Positions 20,645-31,009 of a stretch of DNA of 64,000 nucleotides are shown piece after piece. How positions within the stretch are numbered: position 1 is the first letter of the stretch; each line of letters starts with the position of its first letter. The DNA lies in assembly GCA_025200525.1 (NCBI GenBank), contig CM045762.1, positions 128,577,679-128,641,678 of the forward strand, given 5' to 3'. The notes beneath the pieces were generated by a model. It did not search any database and was not told the DNA's origin. It saw only the letters and a program-made list of their open reading frames with translations. Source of the stretch: Camellia lanceoleosa. Its lineage: Eukaryota; Streptophyta; Magnoliopsida; Ericales; Theaceae. Position numbers and translations under genes: made by a program.

Positions 20645-21060
20645 AAATTAGTAACCAATAATCAATTCAGGGTTCATGACTAAAAACAAAAAACAGAGCT
20701 TAGGGTGTGGTTCAATAATCAATTTGGGGTTGAAGATTAAAAATAAAAACCAAAAATAGAACTGAGGGTGTGATTCAATAATCAATTTAGGGTTAGAACA
20801 TAATCAATTTAGGGTTCAAGATTAAAAATAAGAACAAAAAATAGAACTAAGGGTGTGCTTCAATAATCAATTTAGGGTTCAAGATTAACAGTAAAAACCA
20901 AAAATAGTGTGATTCAATAATCAATTTAGAGTTCAAGATAATCAATTTAGGGTTAAAGTTTAACAATTAAAACATAAAATAGAACTGAGGGTGTGATTCA
21001 ACAATCAATTTAGGGTTCAAGATTAAAAATAAAAACAAAAATAGAACTCAGGATGGGCAA
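20645..21060. repeat. About 62-bp minisatellite carrying telo-boxes
   Basis: Diverged units of the phrase 'attcaataatcaatttagggttcaagatta' with 'aaaaataaaaacaaaaatagaactgagggtgtg' repeat about six times. TTTAGGGTT, the plant telo-box core, occurs exactly at 20786, 20808, 20871, 20946 and 21009, with one-base variants at 20926 and in the first two units. It lies just downstream of a possible leader or first exon on the minus strand (21048-21182). Confidence 0.8.
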
Positions 21061-21182
21061 GCCTTTCTATGCTTGGCAGTTTGCACTTCAATCGCAAACG
21101 AGAAACTACTCTGCTGGATAAGGGTTGAGGAGGGGATGGTGAGAGAAAGAAAGAGAGGATCACTCTGTCTTGTGTTCTTCAT
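21048..21182 (-). CDS. Possible short ORF or first exon, 44 residues
   Basis: A minus-strand ATG at 21182 opens a frame starting MKNTRQSDPLFLSLTIP and ending ...KHRKACPS and stop at 21048. GC and pyrimidine content here exceed the surroundings, and a CT-rich leader-like stretch is inside the frame. It may instead be the 5' untranslated exon of a gene running leftward. No family is recognised. Confidence 0.25.
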   Translation of the reverse strand: MKNTRQSDPLFLSLTIPSSTLIQQSSFSFAIEVQTAKHRKACPS

Positions 21183-21189
21183 TCAGTCA

Positions 21190-22560
21190 CAGAACGAACA
21201 ATGTTTTTAAGAGAAAGAAAAGAGGCAGACTATTTTTATTTTATTTTATTTTTGAGAGAAAAGGAGGCATGTTATGTACTCGGGACATTTGGGAAGAAGT
21301 TAAAAAAAAGTTATTTTTTTGATTTTTTAATTTATTTAGTTAAAAAAAATCAGTTTTTTTAGTTAAAGAAGTCAATTTTTTTGTTTAAAAAGTCAAACAA
21401 TCAAAAAATTAACTTTTTACTAACTTTTCAAAACACCACTCTACTTCATGGGCAGGAAAACAGCAATCCAACTTATTTTGGTGAACCATTGGATCTTAAG
21501 TTAGATTAATGTCAGCCGCCCAAACTAATTATAAGAGATACATATTTTTGAAAACCAAGCTGTCTTATTAGACGTGTATATATATATATATAATAATAAC
21601 TATAAATGGGACAAAGATCGGAGTGGATTAGAATAAGACAAGGGAAGCAAAACTCGTCCCTACCCTACTTCCTTATTGGAGCAAGAAAAACTCATGTGGG
21701 GCTGTGTGGGGAATGTGAGGGTGGAGCGAAGCAGGAAAAAAAGGCCACCCTTATTTACACAAGGTCCTTTTTTTAAATAAAAATCATATAAACGCTTGAC
21801 CCGACTCAAGTTGTAGCTCAAGTGGTCATGCGTAAACATTCAGGTGCCAATGAAATAAGATCTCAAGTTTGTGTTAATGAAGTGATCTCAACTTGTTATA
21901 GTAATCTAACTCTACTAACCCACTAATATTGAAAAAAATCTAAAAACTTTCGAGATATTGATTTGTGATTATATTTCAATTTTAAATATAAGATATCATT
22001 CTCAATCAAACAATTAACAATAAATCGGCACAATGATCTAACGTAGAAAAAATTACAATTGGAGCTCCTCTAATTGTGATAAAAAAAATAAATAAAAAAA
22101 AGACCACCACGAGCAAAAGCAACAAAACAATCCATTAAGGAAAAAAAAAAGGAATTATATGAGAACCCACAATTACCTAGCGAATCTACGCCTAAATTGA
22201 ACCAAATCCGATGTGCCTCTTCTACCACCGTTTTCACCTCGAAATTTCTTTGCCTAATGTTGAATCCACAACGTTAATGTTAAATCTACGATGATAAGCT
22301 ACTCTGGAATCCACCAAAGTTTCAGATCAATTTCCCTGAAATCCACCGAAGAACACCTCTCTTTTTTGTGAATGAAATAATAAAAACAAACCCTTTGATG
22401 ATATCAATGTGAAGCTCATAGATCTATCGATCACTCTTAAATCATCAAGGAAACTAATATATAAACACTCTCCAATACAAAAAACCTTGGTAGCTCTCTT
22501 CTGTGAGAATTTGGATAGGTTAAACCCTAAAAATAAAAAACAACACATTTTATACTAAAT
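21190..22560. other. AT-rich intergenic or promoter-like sequence
   Basis: T-rich and A-rich runs and an AT microsatellite (21577-21592) are present. No coding feature could be supported. Confidence 0.5.
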
Positions 22561-22564
22561 ATAG

Positions 22565-22765
22565 TTACAAAGACAGTTCAAGCGGTGCAACTAAAAGGCA
22601 GTGCTCACATATAAGCCAACCGCTCCAGCGCAATATCTGCCACTCAAGCGGTAAAACATATTTCCCAGAAATTCAGTTTGTAAGTAGAGATACTAGATGA
22701 TCCACTTCATCGCTCGAGTACACAAAAGACCGCTCGAGTGATCAAACCACTTTAACTTTCTTCTT
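22565..22765. repeat. Cluster of CACTCAAGCGGT / CGCTCGAGTG-like sites
   Basis: Short sites such as 'ttcaagcggtgc', 'ccactcaagcggt', 'cgctcgagtac' and 'ccgctcgagtgatc' recur over 200 bp. They resemble the palindromic arrays in the LTRs of the Ty3 element at 23890-33430 and suggest a remnant of a related LTR U3 region. Confidence 0.5.
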
Positions 22766-23462
22766 GGCTTCGAGGGCATTGCCTCTCAACCCCACATATG
22801 CACTGCCTCAGACCCGCTAGAGGAAGTTGCCCCTGGACCCCCACAAGCTGACTAGATAGCTCAATTCCCATACATAGTTAGCGAATTGGCAAACAAAGAA
22901 TGCTCAAAATACAGAATGTCAACACAAACTCCTCTACACAGGCACAATTCGGGTTGAATTTGGATTTAAACACTTAAACCTCACTGAAACAAATAAGCGA
23001 ATAAAATTACAACTAAAATAAATTTTTTCAAATGGGATTGTTAATTACAAAAATCTAACAAAAATGTTATCATGTGATAATATATATCTCGAAGGCATGA
23101 TCCAAAAAAATTTACTTGACAATAGACTACTATTCAAAGTCTTTCATGATTAATTGCGACAACAAAATGATAAACTTTTTGCATCATCAACTTTTTAAAA
23201 GTTTTTTATATTATGATTATTTGCATTTTCTATTATTAATAAAAAAAAATTATAAAACAAATCTATTTAATTAAAATAATTAAGATTCATGACACTAAGA
23301 AACATACCTAATGGTCCTAAAGTAATTAGGGCTGGTGACATTAAAAAACATAGAACATGATAGCCCAATGTGAAAAAAATAGTATCCAAATCATATCACA
23401 ATTATTGTTTATGAATTATTTTATTTGTTACATATGAATAGAGTTATCTACTTTATTTTAAA

Positions 23463-23500
23463 TTATAAAATCTTGTACATAGCACGGGTTTTCTATTAAA
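23463..23500 (+). mobile_element. Helitron-like 3' hairpin remnant
   Basis: The phrase TTGTACATAGCACGGGTTTT matches, with decay, the hairpin at 35733-35749. No CTAG end follows, so if this is a Helitron terminus it is degraded. Confidence 0.25.
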
Positions 23501-23739
23501 ATTTTAATGGGCCAAACAAGCAGACAGTATAGGATAAAAGGTGGAGGCAACGTAAGATTAGAGAAGAGATGTTATGGGTTGGTGTGGTGTCCCAAGCCTT
23601 TTTAAAACAACTTAGCAATGTTAATTCAAAATTCCTATACCATACTGGGATCTTTGCTACTTTTGAACTTTATGAATCACGTGTTGTCACCTACTCTTCT
23701 CTTTGTTATTATTCACTCTTGTCCAAAAGTGCATTCTGA

Positions 23740-23889
23740 GATGTCAACTTAGGTCTTTGGGTGTTGGAACAAGTGCGGGAACGGTGGAAATAATCTGAGG
23801 TTGATTTTAGCCTTACTTGAAAATTAAGTCCACTTAAGCGATTCCTTGGTTGCTTGAGTGGTAAATCCGTCCATCCAGTCCTGTGTTCT
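23740..23889. mobile_element. Left flank of an older LTR-like sequence split by the Ty3 insertion
   Basis: Sequence directly before the Ty3 insertion has 'cttaagcgattcc' and 'gcttgagtggt' sites that match sites just after the insertion (33530-33570). The two flanks were therefore one sequence before insertion at GTTCT. The outer left limit is not clear. Confidence 0.4.
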
Positions 23890-26272
23890 TGTCACGACCC
23901 AAACCCGCCCCTATGGGTTTAGCAAATGTCGGCGATGTCCGAGATTACCGAATGCCTGCTAATTAGTAAAACGATGTCTGAGTACAAGAAAGCCAATGGC
24001 GAATAATTAAAAGATGTCCAATGAGCTGTGATAGTCTGTATGCAAAAAGACTTTCATATCATATTCACATTCATAACCGTAACATATTTACATCATATAC
24101 GGAAACATTCAGTACAGTATAAGTCTTAAACAGTCAGTACAAAACAGAGATAGATGGGTGAGACTAAACACCCCAAAAGCAGCCTAGCTTGAAGGACTTG
24201 GAACCTCTCTGTGAGGCACAGTGGTTGGCTTGACAAAAGAGAGTTTTAACCCAACACTCCTAGCTCCGATCCGGTGCCTAGACACCTACATATATATAAA
24301 CAGTGAGCTAAAGCCCAGTGAATAACATATGCGTAAAGAGGTTAAGAATGAATGTCCTTTCAGTATTTAAAACGGTCATTTATGTCATTATAACAATTAT
24401 TCAGTCATAGCAGTCATATGTGGTACATCCAATAGCAAGCAGTACAGTAGGTCTTAACAGACCGAATAGTCAGTTGATGCCCATCATATCAGTAAGCAGT
24501 AGTGGTTCCAAACATGGGAACCGACGGAGATCTCTGTAACAGTAGTAGTGACAGTAAATGCTATGGATGCCACGAATACAGTTTGCAATTCGGACAAACA
24601 TTCATTCAGTAGGCAATGTTATTCATAAAGCAATTCAGTCATTTGTTCAAAAAATAATCTCAATTGAATATATCTTTACGGTAGTGTTACTCACAGAGCA
24701 TTGGGTTACAGATAGGCTAGAGCATCCTCGGATGCCAACCCTACAATTACAGAATGAACACACATTAAGCTACACAGTTGGAAAAATAATAACTTAATTC
24801 CTAATTTGCCTCGGTGTGGTTCTACATCAATATTCTCCTTAAGATGCCTTAAACATGCCCTAGGAATGCCTAGGATGGAAAGAGGATGCAAAGATGTACT
24901 TTTAAACATTTTACAAAATTTTCAGAAAACAGGAGTCACGCTTGAGCGTGGCTTTCTACGCTCGAGCGGACATGCAGACAATGGATCCCCGCTCGAGCGT
25001 CACTTTCTCTGCTCGAGTGGACTGTAAAACATGGCCAAAGTACTGGATACATAAAATTCACGCTCGACAGGCGCTCGACCCTCGCTCGAGCGTGAGACAC
25101 AAGTCCTCGCTGAGCGTACATTCCTTTACTCGAGCGGACTGCAAAACACATGAAAGTACTAGATACACGTATTTCCCGCTCGAGCGGACGGCATGAACTC
25201 AATGTGTACGCTCGAGCGTGGAGTTCCCTGCTCGAGCATGAGTTCAAAATCTGGAATTTCCAAATTTGAACCTCAAGCTCAAAACTCAACTTTAAAGCAT
25301 AAATTTCGATCCTCTTGGGCTAATTTTCTGGAAAAAACTTCAAAACCCATAATATTACATGTTTCAAAGATCAATTTGAGAAATCAAAACCCAAAGGTAG
25401 TTCAATGAAACACAATTTCAAAGAAGTTTTCATGAACATGAAGAACATATGACATGCATAAATTCTAGTGAATTCTAATGCCTCAAAACATGATCCAAAG
25501 CAAGATTGAACTCAAAACCATGATGAATTCATAGACTAGAACAAGAATGTAAACTTGCATGCAAGATTTCATGAAAATCAACTTCAAAATACAAGAATAT
25601 GTACATGCATGCATGGTTTAAGCTTCAATTCAACAATTTAAGCCATAACTTGGCTCTAAACTCCAACAATCCTCTAATCCATGCAAGAATCAACCCAAAA
25701 TATGAACAAGAAGGTAAATTCTCTACCTTAAGTCTCCAAGTTCAAGGATGGAAGCTCAAATGTGCAATCTACACTTCAATTCCTCAAAATTTCCAAGTAA
25801 TTCTTGATGAACTCAACTATCTCCTATCTCTCTCTCTCTAGTCGGTTAGGCTTTCAAATGGCTGAGGAAATTTGATGATAAAGCTAACATGTATAAATCA
25901 AATAAAAGGCTCATGAAAGTCTACTAAGTGGCATTTTGGTGAATAACTCAAGTTGATGCATTTTAACTTCATTTAATCTAATTTAATCATACCAAATCAC
26001 ATTTCAATTAAATATACCATAAAATCACATAAATTCTAACTAGCACAAAACACTAATCAATTTCTGGTTCGGCTGCCGATAAGGCCTTCAATTTGTAGTT
26101 TAAAACATAAAACATGAACAAATCATTTAACAGTCAACAGATAGAATTGCACTTAAGCTATACACTCAATCAATCAGTTCAGAATTTCGATCAATCAGTC
26201 AATTAACGTGCTTAATCATAGATTAGCACTAATCAGTGGTGTGATCAGTAAATAGTAGTGAGGGTTGTCACA
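23890..26272 (-). repeat. 3' LTR of the Ty3 element
   Basis: A 2383-bp LTR with TG...CA ends. It aligns along its full length with 31010-33430, with scattered substitutions and small indels (for example a shorter TA run near 24290 than near 31420). The difference in length is 38 bp. Confidence 0.92.
24935..25245. repeat. CGCTCGAGCG palindrome array in the 3' LTR
   Basis: More than ten sites of the form CGCTCGAGCG or a one-base variant lie within about 310 bp, separated by short spacers such as 'gactgcaaaacacatgaaagtact'. The matching array in the other LTR is at 32070-32395. In element orientation the array lies in the upstream half of the LTR, where U3 enhancers usually are. Confidence 0.85.
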
Positions 26273-26285
26273 GTCTCCCTTTCTT
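26273..26285 (-). other. Polypurine tract next to the 3' LTR
   Basis: On the minus strand AAGAAAGGGAGAC directly precedes the 3' LTR start (TGTGACAACCC). This is the expected primer site for plus-strand DNA synthesis. Confidence 0.75.
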
Positions 26286-26804
26286 ATAAAGAGTTTGGTC
26301 CTCCAAACTCGATTTACTTTCATTCTGGAAGAAAACAGGATTCAGTGGAAACAATTCAGGATATCTCTTGATCATATCGTCTTCCCTTCCCCAAGTGGCA
26401 TATACGCCACCATGGTTTTGCCAGTCAACTTTCACTAACGGAATCTCTTTATTCCTTAACTTCTTGTTCCGTTTATTTACAATCTGAATAGGTCATCCTT
26501 CATAAGTGTAGTCATCACTTAGCACTACACAGGTAGGCTCAATCACATGGAAGGGATCCTGGAGGTAGTCCCTCAACATTGAAATATGGAACACGTTATG
26601 CATATGCTCCATTTCAGGAGGAAGCACTACTTGATACGCCACCGGATTAATCTTTTCAATAATCTCATACGGTCCGACATATCTCGGCGCTAGCTTACCC
26701 TTGACTCCAAAACGAGTCTAGACTTTCATCGGTGTCACTTTAACAAAAACATGATCACCTATTTCATACTCTTTGTCTCGCCTTCGAACATCCGCATAAC
26801 TTTT
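26286..26804 (-). pseudogene. Ty3 integrase C-terminus and chromodomain-like tail
   Basis: After the integrase core, the minus strand reads through a GPYEIIEKINPVAYQ segment, MHNVFHISMLRDYL, and then KKLRNKEIPLVKVDWQNH followed by ATWGREDDM and RYPELFP. The last part matches the chromodomain-like tail of Tekay-type chromoviruses, thought to steer integration towards heterochromatin. At least two stops interrupt it (near 26500 and 26720). Confidence 0.75.
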
Positions 26805-27724
26805 CTATCGGCTTTGTGCAGTTTTCAGTCTTTGTTGGATCAGTTTCACTTTTTTGGTAGTTTCTTGTACAATCTCAGGCCCAAGTAGAGGCCCATCTTC
26901 AACTTCTGCCCAGCAAATAGGAGATTGACATTTCCTGCCATATGAAGCCTCGAAAGGCGCCATACCAATGCTTGAATGAAAACTGTTGTTATAGGCGAAT
27001 TCAGCCCACGGTAAGTGGCTTTCCCAATTTCCCTGAAAATCAAGGACACACATTCTCAGTGAATCCTCTAGAGTCTGGATGGTTCTTTCTGACTGGCCAT
27101 CTGTTTGAGGATGGTATGCACTTCGATCTCGATTCGAGACCCAATCTTTGTTTGCAAACTTTGCCAAAATCTCGATGTAAACTTCGAGTCCCTATCAAAA
27201 ACAATGGACACAAGCACTCCATGCAATCTAATAATCTCATCAATATAGATTACAGCTAATTTGTCCGCATTATAAATTGTTTTGACAGGTAAGAAGTGAG
27301 CAGATTTAGTCAGTCTATCAACAATAACCCAAATTGAATCCATACTTTTACTGGAGCGAGGTAAACCAACAATGAAATCCATAGTGATATGTTCCCATTT
27401 CCACTCCGGTATCGGCAGGGGTTGTAGTAAACCTGCGGGTCGTTGATGTTCGGCTTTAACTTGTTGGCAATGAAGACATTTCGACACAAAGTCAGCAATT
27501 TCTTTCTTCATCCCTGGCCACCAGAAATTCAGTTTCAAGTCTTGGTACATTTTCATATTCCCTGGATGGATAGACAGTTTTGAATTGAGGCCCTCTTGCA
27601 GAATTCTTCTTTTCAGTTCAAAATCACTCGGTACATACAATCTTCCATAGAATTTCAACACATTATTCTCAAATTTGAAATCCGGCCTCGGTTTGGATTC
27701 CCGTTCTTCAATGATCTTCTTCAA
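26805..27724 (-). pseudogene. Ty3 integrase core
   Basis: Two overlapping frames (27724-27068 and 27167-26805) carry the zinc-binding region (SIHPG..., then CLHCQQVKAEHQRPAG) and the catalytic core. The three acidic residues lie in [18 protein letters not shown] and [13 protein letters not shown]. The first His of the HHCC finger seems lost (GLNSKLSIHPG). A frameshift near 27130 breaks the protein between the second and third catalytic residues. Confidence 0.88.
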
Positions 27725-27736
27725 GAAGTCATCCTG

Positions 27737-28320
27737 TTACTGTTTCTCTTTAATTTCCTCAATCAGTGCCAGTTGAGCAGAAATGGCAGCTAATGTTCCA
27801 CCTTGTTCACGTAAAACGATCTCAATTTCAAATCTTTCAAGGTCACAAAGCAATTCTTTCTGCCCGGTGAGTAAACAGGCTAAATTTCCAATCAATTTCC
27901 GACTCAGTGCATCAGCAACGGTGTTAGCTTTTCCTGGATGGTACAAAATTTGCAGGTCATACTCTTTTATCAGTTCTAACCATCTCTGCTGCCTCATGTT
28001 CAGTTCTTTCTGTGTGAAGAAGTATTTCAAACTCTTGTGGTCTGTATACACCTCACATATTGCCTTATAAAGGTAGTGATGCTAAATTTTCAACGCAAAC
28101 ACTACTGCAGCAAGTTCCAGGTCATGGGTCGGGTAGTTCTTTTCATGTGGTCTCAATTATCGAGAAGCATACGCAATCACTTTACCATTCTGCATTAAAA
28201 CACATCCCAAACCCTTATAAGAAGCATCACTAAATACAGTATAACCATCCGTACCTGAGGGTAGGGTGAGAATCGGTGTAGTCACAAGTCGAGTCTTCAA
28301 CTCTTGAAAGGCTGATTCTC
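27737..28320 (-). pseudogene. Ty3 RNase H domain
   Basis: The best frame (28051-27737) has [20 protein letters not shown], then [20 protein letters not shown] and NTVADALSR, the usual end of the Ty3 RNase H domain. Upstream (28250-28060) the segment with SDASYKGLGCVL and ALKI is interrupted by stops. It removes the RNA strand during reverse transcription in intact elements. Confidence 0.8.
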
Positions 28321-28489
28321 TCTGATCGGTCTAGTCAAATGATCTCCCCTTCTGAGTTAACTGAGTCAGTGGTAAGGCAATCTTGGAGAAGTCTTTGACA
28401 AACCTTCTGTAATACTCGGCTAAGCCTAGAAAACTTCGGACTTCGGTAACATTTGTCGGTCTAGGCCAGTTCACTACTGCTTCAATCTT

Positions 28490-29377
28490 CTATGGGTCAA
28501 CTGTAATACCATCCTTACTGATTACATGCCCCAAAAACATTACACTGTCTAGCCAAAATTCACATTTAGATAGTTTTGCATAAAGTTTTTGTTCTCTTAG
28601 GGTCTGTAGGGTAATGTTCAAATGACGTTCATGTTCTTCCATGCTTTTGGAATAAATCAAAATGTCATCTATGAAAACAACTATAAATTCATCAAGGTAT
28701 GGTTTGAAAATCCTGTTCATAAGGTCCATAAATGCAGCAGGTGCATTGGTAACTCCGAAAGGCATAACTAAGAATTCATAATGTATGTACCTCGTTTGAA
28801 AGGCAGTCTTTTCAATGTCCCCTGTCTTGACTTTCAACTAGTGGTATCCAGATCTAAGGTCAATTTTGGAGAACACTTGGGCACCTTGTAACTGGTCAAA
28901 TAAGTCATCAATGCGAGGTAATGGATATTTATTTTTCACTGTTACCTTGTTCAGTTCATGGTAGTCAATACAGAGTCTCAGCGAGCCATCTTTCTTTTTC
29001 ACAAATAAGACCCGCGCACCCCACGGTGAAGTACTGGGCCTGATGAACTTCTTGTCTAACAGTTCTTGCAGCTGAACTTTCAATTCTTTCAATTCCGTCG
29101 GAGCCATTCTGTAAGGAACTTTAGAAACTAGTTGTGTACCCGGAATCACATCAATGGTGAACTCAATGTCCCTATCAATCAAATCCCCTGGCAAATCATC
29201 TAGAAAAACATCTGGGAATTCTCTGACTATAGGAATACTGTTCACATTAGCTTTATCATCAGTAGGTACAGTCAATACAGAACATAGATACCCTTTACAC
29301 CCCTTCCTAATCAGTTTGAAAGCTTTCATAGATGAAATCAGATACGGGGGAGGTACTACTCCAACTCCATTAAACAC
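28490..29377 (-). pseudogene. Ty3 reverse transcriptase
   Basis: Frame 29377-28838 carries [38 protein letters not shown] and [13 protein letters not shown] and stops at a TAG right after RSGYH, where relatives have Gln, so a CAG-to-TAG change is likely. Frame 28837-28490 continues with [17 protein letters not shown] and the catalytic FIDDILIYS. The active site is intact. A second stop follows TVDP. Confidence 0.9.
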
Positions 29378-29410
29378 AAACTTAGGCAGTCCGGGTGGAC
29401 GGAAAACAAC

Positions 29411-29728
29411 TTATTTTGTTACACAATCTATGGTAGCATGATATTTTGTTAACCAGTCCATTCCCAATATCACATCAAAATGATCAATATTCAATGGCAG
29501 TAAATCAATATACAAATGAACATCTTCAACAATAATTTCACATGCAGGGTACATATAAGCACAAGTCATGGATCCCCCAATAGGTGAAGATACAGCTAAC
29601 AAGTAATTCATGGGTTCCAATGGTCTATTCATTTTTCGCGAAAAAGCATGCGATACATATGAATGTGTAGACCCCGAATCAATCAAAACATATGCATTTT
29701 GAGTACAGATTGAAAGTATACCTGACAC
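29411..29728 (-). pseudogene. Ty3 aspartic protease
   Basis: The retroviral-type protease has the active site VLIDSGSTHSYVS and the later ILGMDWL motif. It normally cuts the polyprotein. It lies in a different frame from the end of gag (overlap 29683-29728), by a frameshift. It ends at a TAA where relatives run on into the reverse transcriptase. Confidence 0.88.
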
Positions 29729-30804
29729 AACGGTCTCAGATTACGCATCTCTCGATGCAGTGCAAACACTCGGCCTTGCCTCATAGGCTCTTTTCCAGTG
29801 GCTTTAGGGTTGGGTTTTGGTGCAATAGTTGATGCTGCGGCACTGGCTGCAGCTTTACTATTGCCTGGAGGAGTGGAAGGGCAATCTTTAACCATGTGGC
29901 CCACCTTGCCACACCTGTAACATGCACTAGAGATTTTATAACAAACCCCCTTATGATTCTTACCACATTCGGAGCAGGGCGGTATAGAACGGTTTCCTTT
30001 ACTAGAACTAGTCGTTGACCTTGTATTCTGCTTTTTGTTCAATGGATTGTTTCGGCCTTTCTTAAACTTAAAACCCTGTCTTTTACCATGCCACTTGGTC
30101 GATGGTGTTTTAGTCTGTTTCAATGCCTCGATGTTTGACTCAGCCATTATTGCTCTGTCAAGAACATCCGCATACTTAAGTAGTTTCAAAACGTTAATTC
30201 TATCAAGTATTTCCACATTAAGGCTGCCCTCAAACTTTCTGGCCTTTTTGTAATCGGTATCCACCATGTGTGATGCATAACGGGCAAGTTCTGTGAACTT
30301 CGATTCATACTCAGCTACCGACATGATACCTTGTCTCAACTGTTCAAACTCAGTCACTTTTCGGTCTCTGACACACTATGGGAAGTATTTCTCAAAGAAG
30401 GCTCCCTTAAACTGAGCCTAATTCATAGTAGTATTGGTGTCGCGGACTAGCATCCACCACCTTCTAGCCTCTTCTTGTAAGGTGAAGGTAGCCAGTAGCA
30501 CTTTGCGTGCTTCAGAACACGGAAAGACTTCAAATAATTTTTCGGTTTCTAGCACCCATGCTTCGGCCTTCAATGGTTCAAGGCCTCCCTGAAATGATGG
30601 CGGTTTCATCTTACTGAACTTCTGTGTTAGAGCAATGATGTCATCATTCACATTTTGTTCTGGTTGTACCGGGGGTGGTGAGGGCTGTTGGTTCTGTTGT
30701 TGCTGTTGACTTAAGGCCTCAGTTAGCAGTTCAACTGTTCTTTCAAGCCTTGCCATTCTGGCATCAGATGATTCAGTTTCATCGGCAGTTCTTGCATTAT
30801 CCAT
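29683..30804 (-). pseudogene. Ty3 gag
   Basis: The likely start is the ATG at 30804 (MDNARTADE), followed by a coiled coil (RLERTVELLTEALSQQQQQN) and the capsid-like LVRDTNTT region. Stops near 30418 and 30376 cut the frame. It resumes at 30357 with TEFEQLRQGIMSVAEYESKF, ending with a CCHC knuckle (CYRCGKVGHMVKDC) near 29920-29880. Gag forms the particle and binds RNA in intact elements. Upstream in-frame codons to 30915 are leader. Confidence 0.85.
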
Positions 30805-30994
30805 TTCACTATTTGCAACATAGTAATAATAAACATAGGAAGTTGCATACTTTAAACACATTAACACATTAACACATATATTCATGTCATGTCCACACAC
30901 ACTTTTCATGCTCATGTAATGCCCTATTACTTTTCTAGGACATCCTATAGCTCATATGGACACGTGTGTGCGGTATAACTCGTGGTTTAATATC

Positions 30995-31006
30995 GCTCTG
31001 ATACCA
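30995..31006 (-). other. Primer-binding site (initiator tRNA-Met)
   Basis: On the minus strand TGGTATCAGAGC lies three bases inside the 5' LTR end (31010). It is complementary to the 3' end of plant initiator tRNA-Met, the usual primer for Ty3 and copia elements. Confidence 0.9.
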
Positions 31007-31009
31007 CTG

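Noticed and set aside
25193..25408. Frames in the Ty3 LTRs of 70-117 residues (also at 31943-32566)
   Set aside because: They come from the CG-rich palindrome arrays and occur in both LTRs without any domain.
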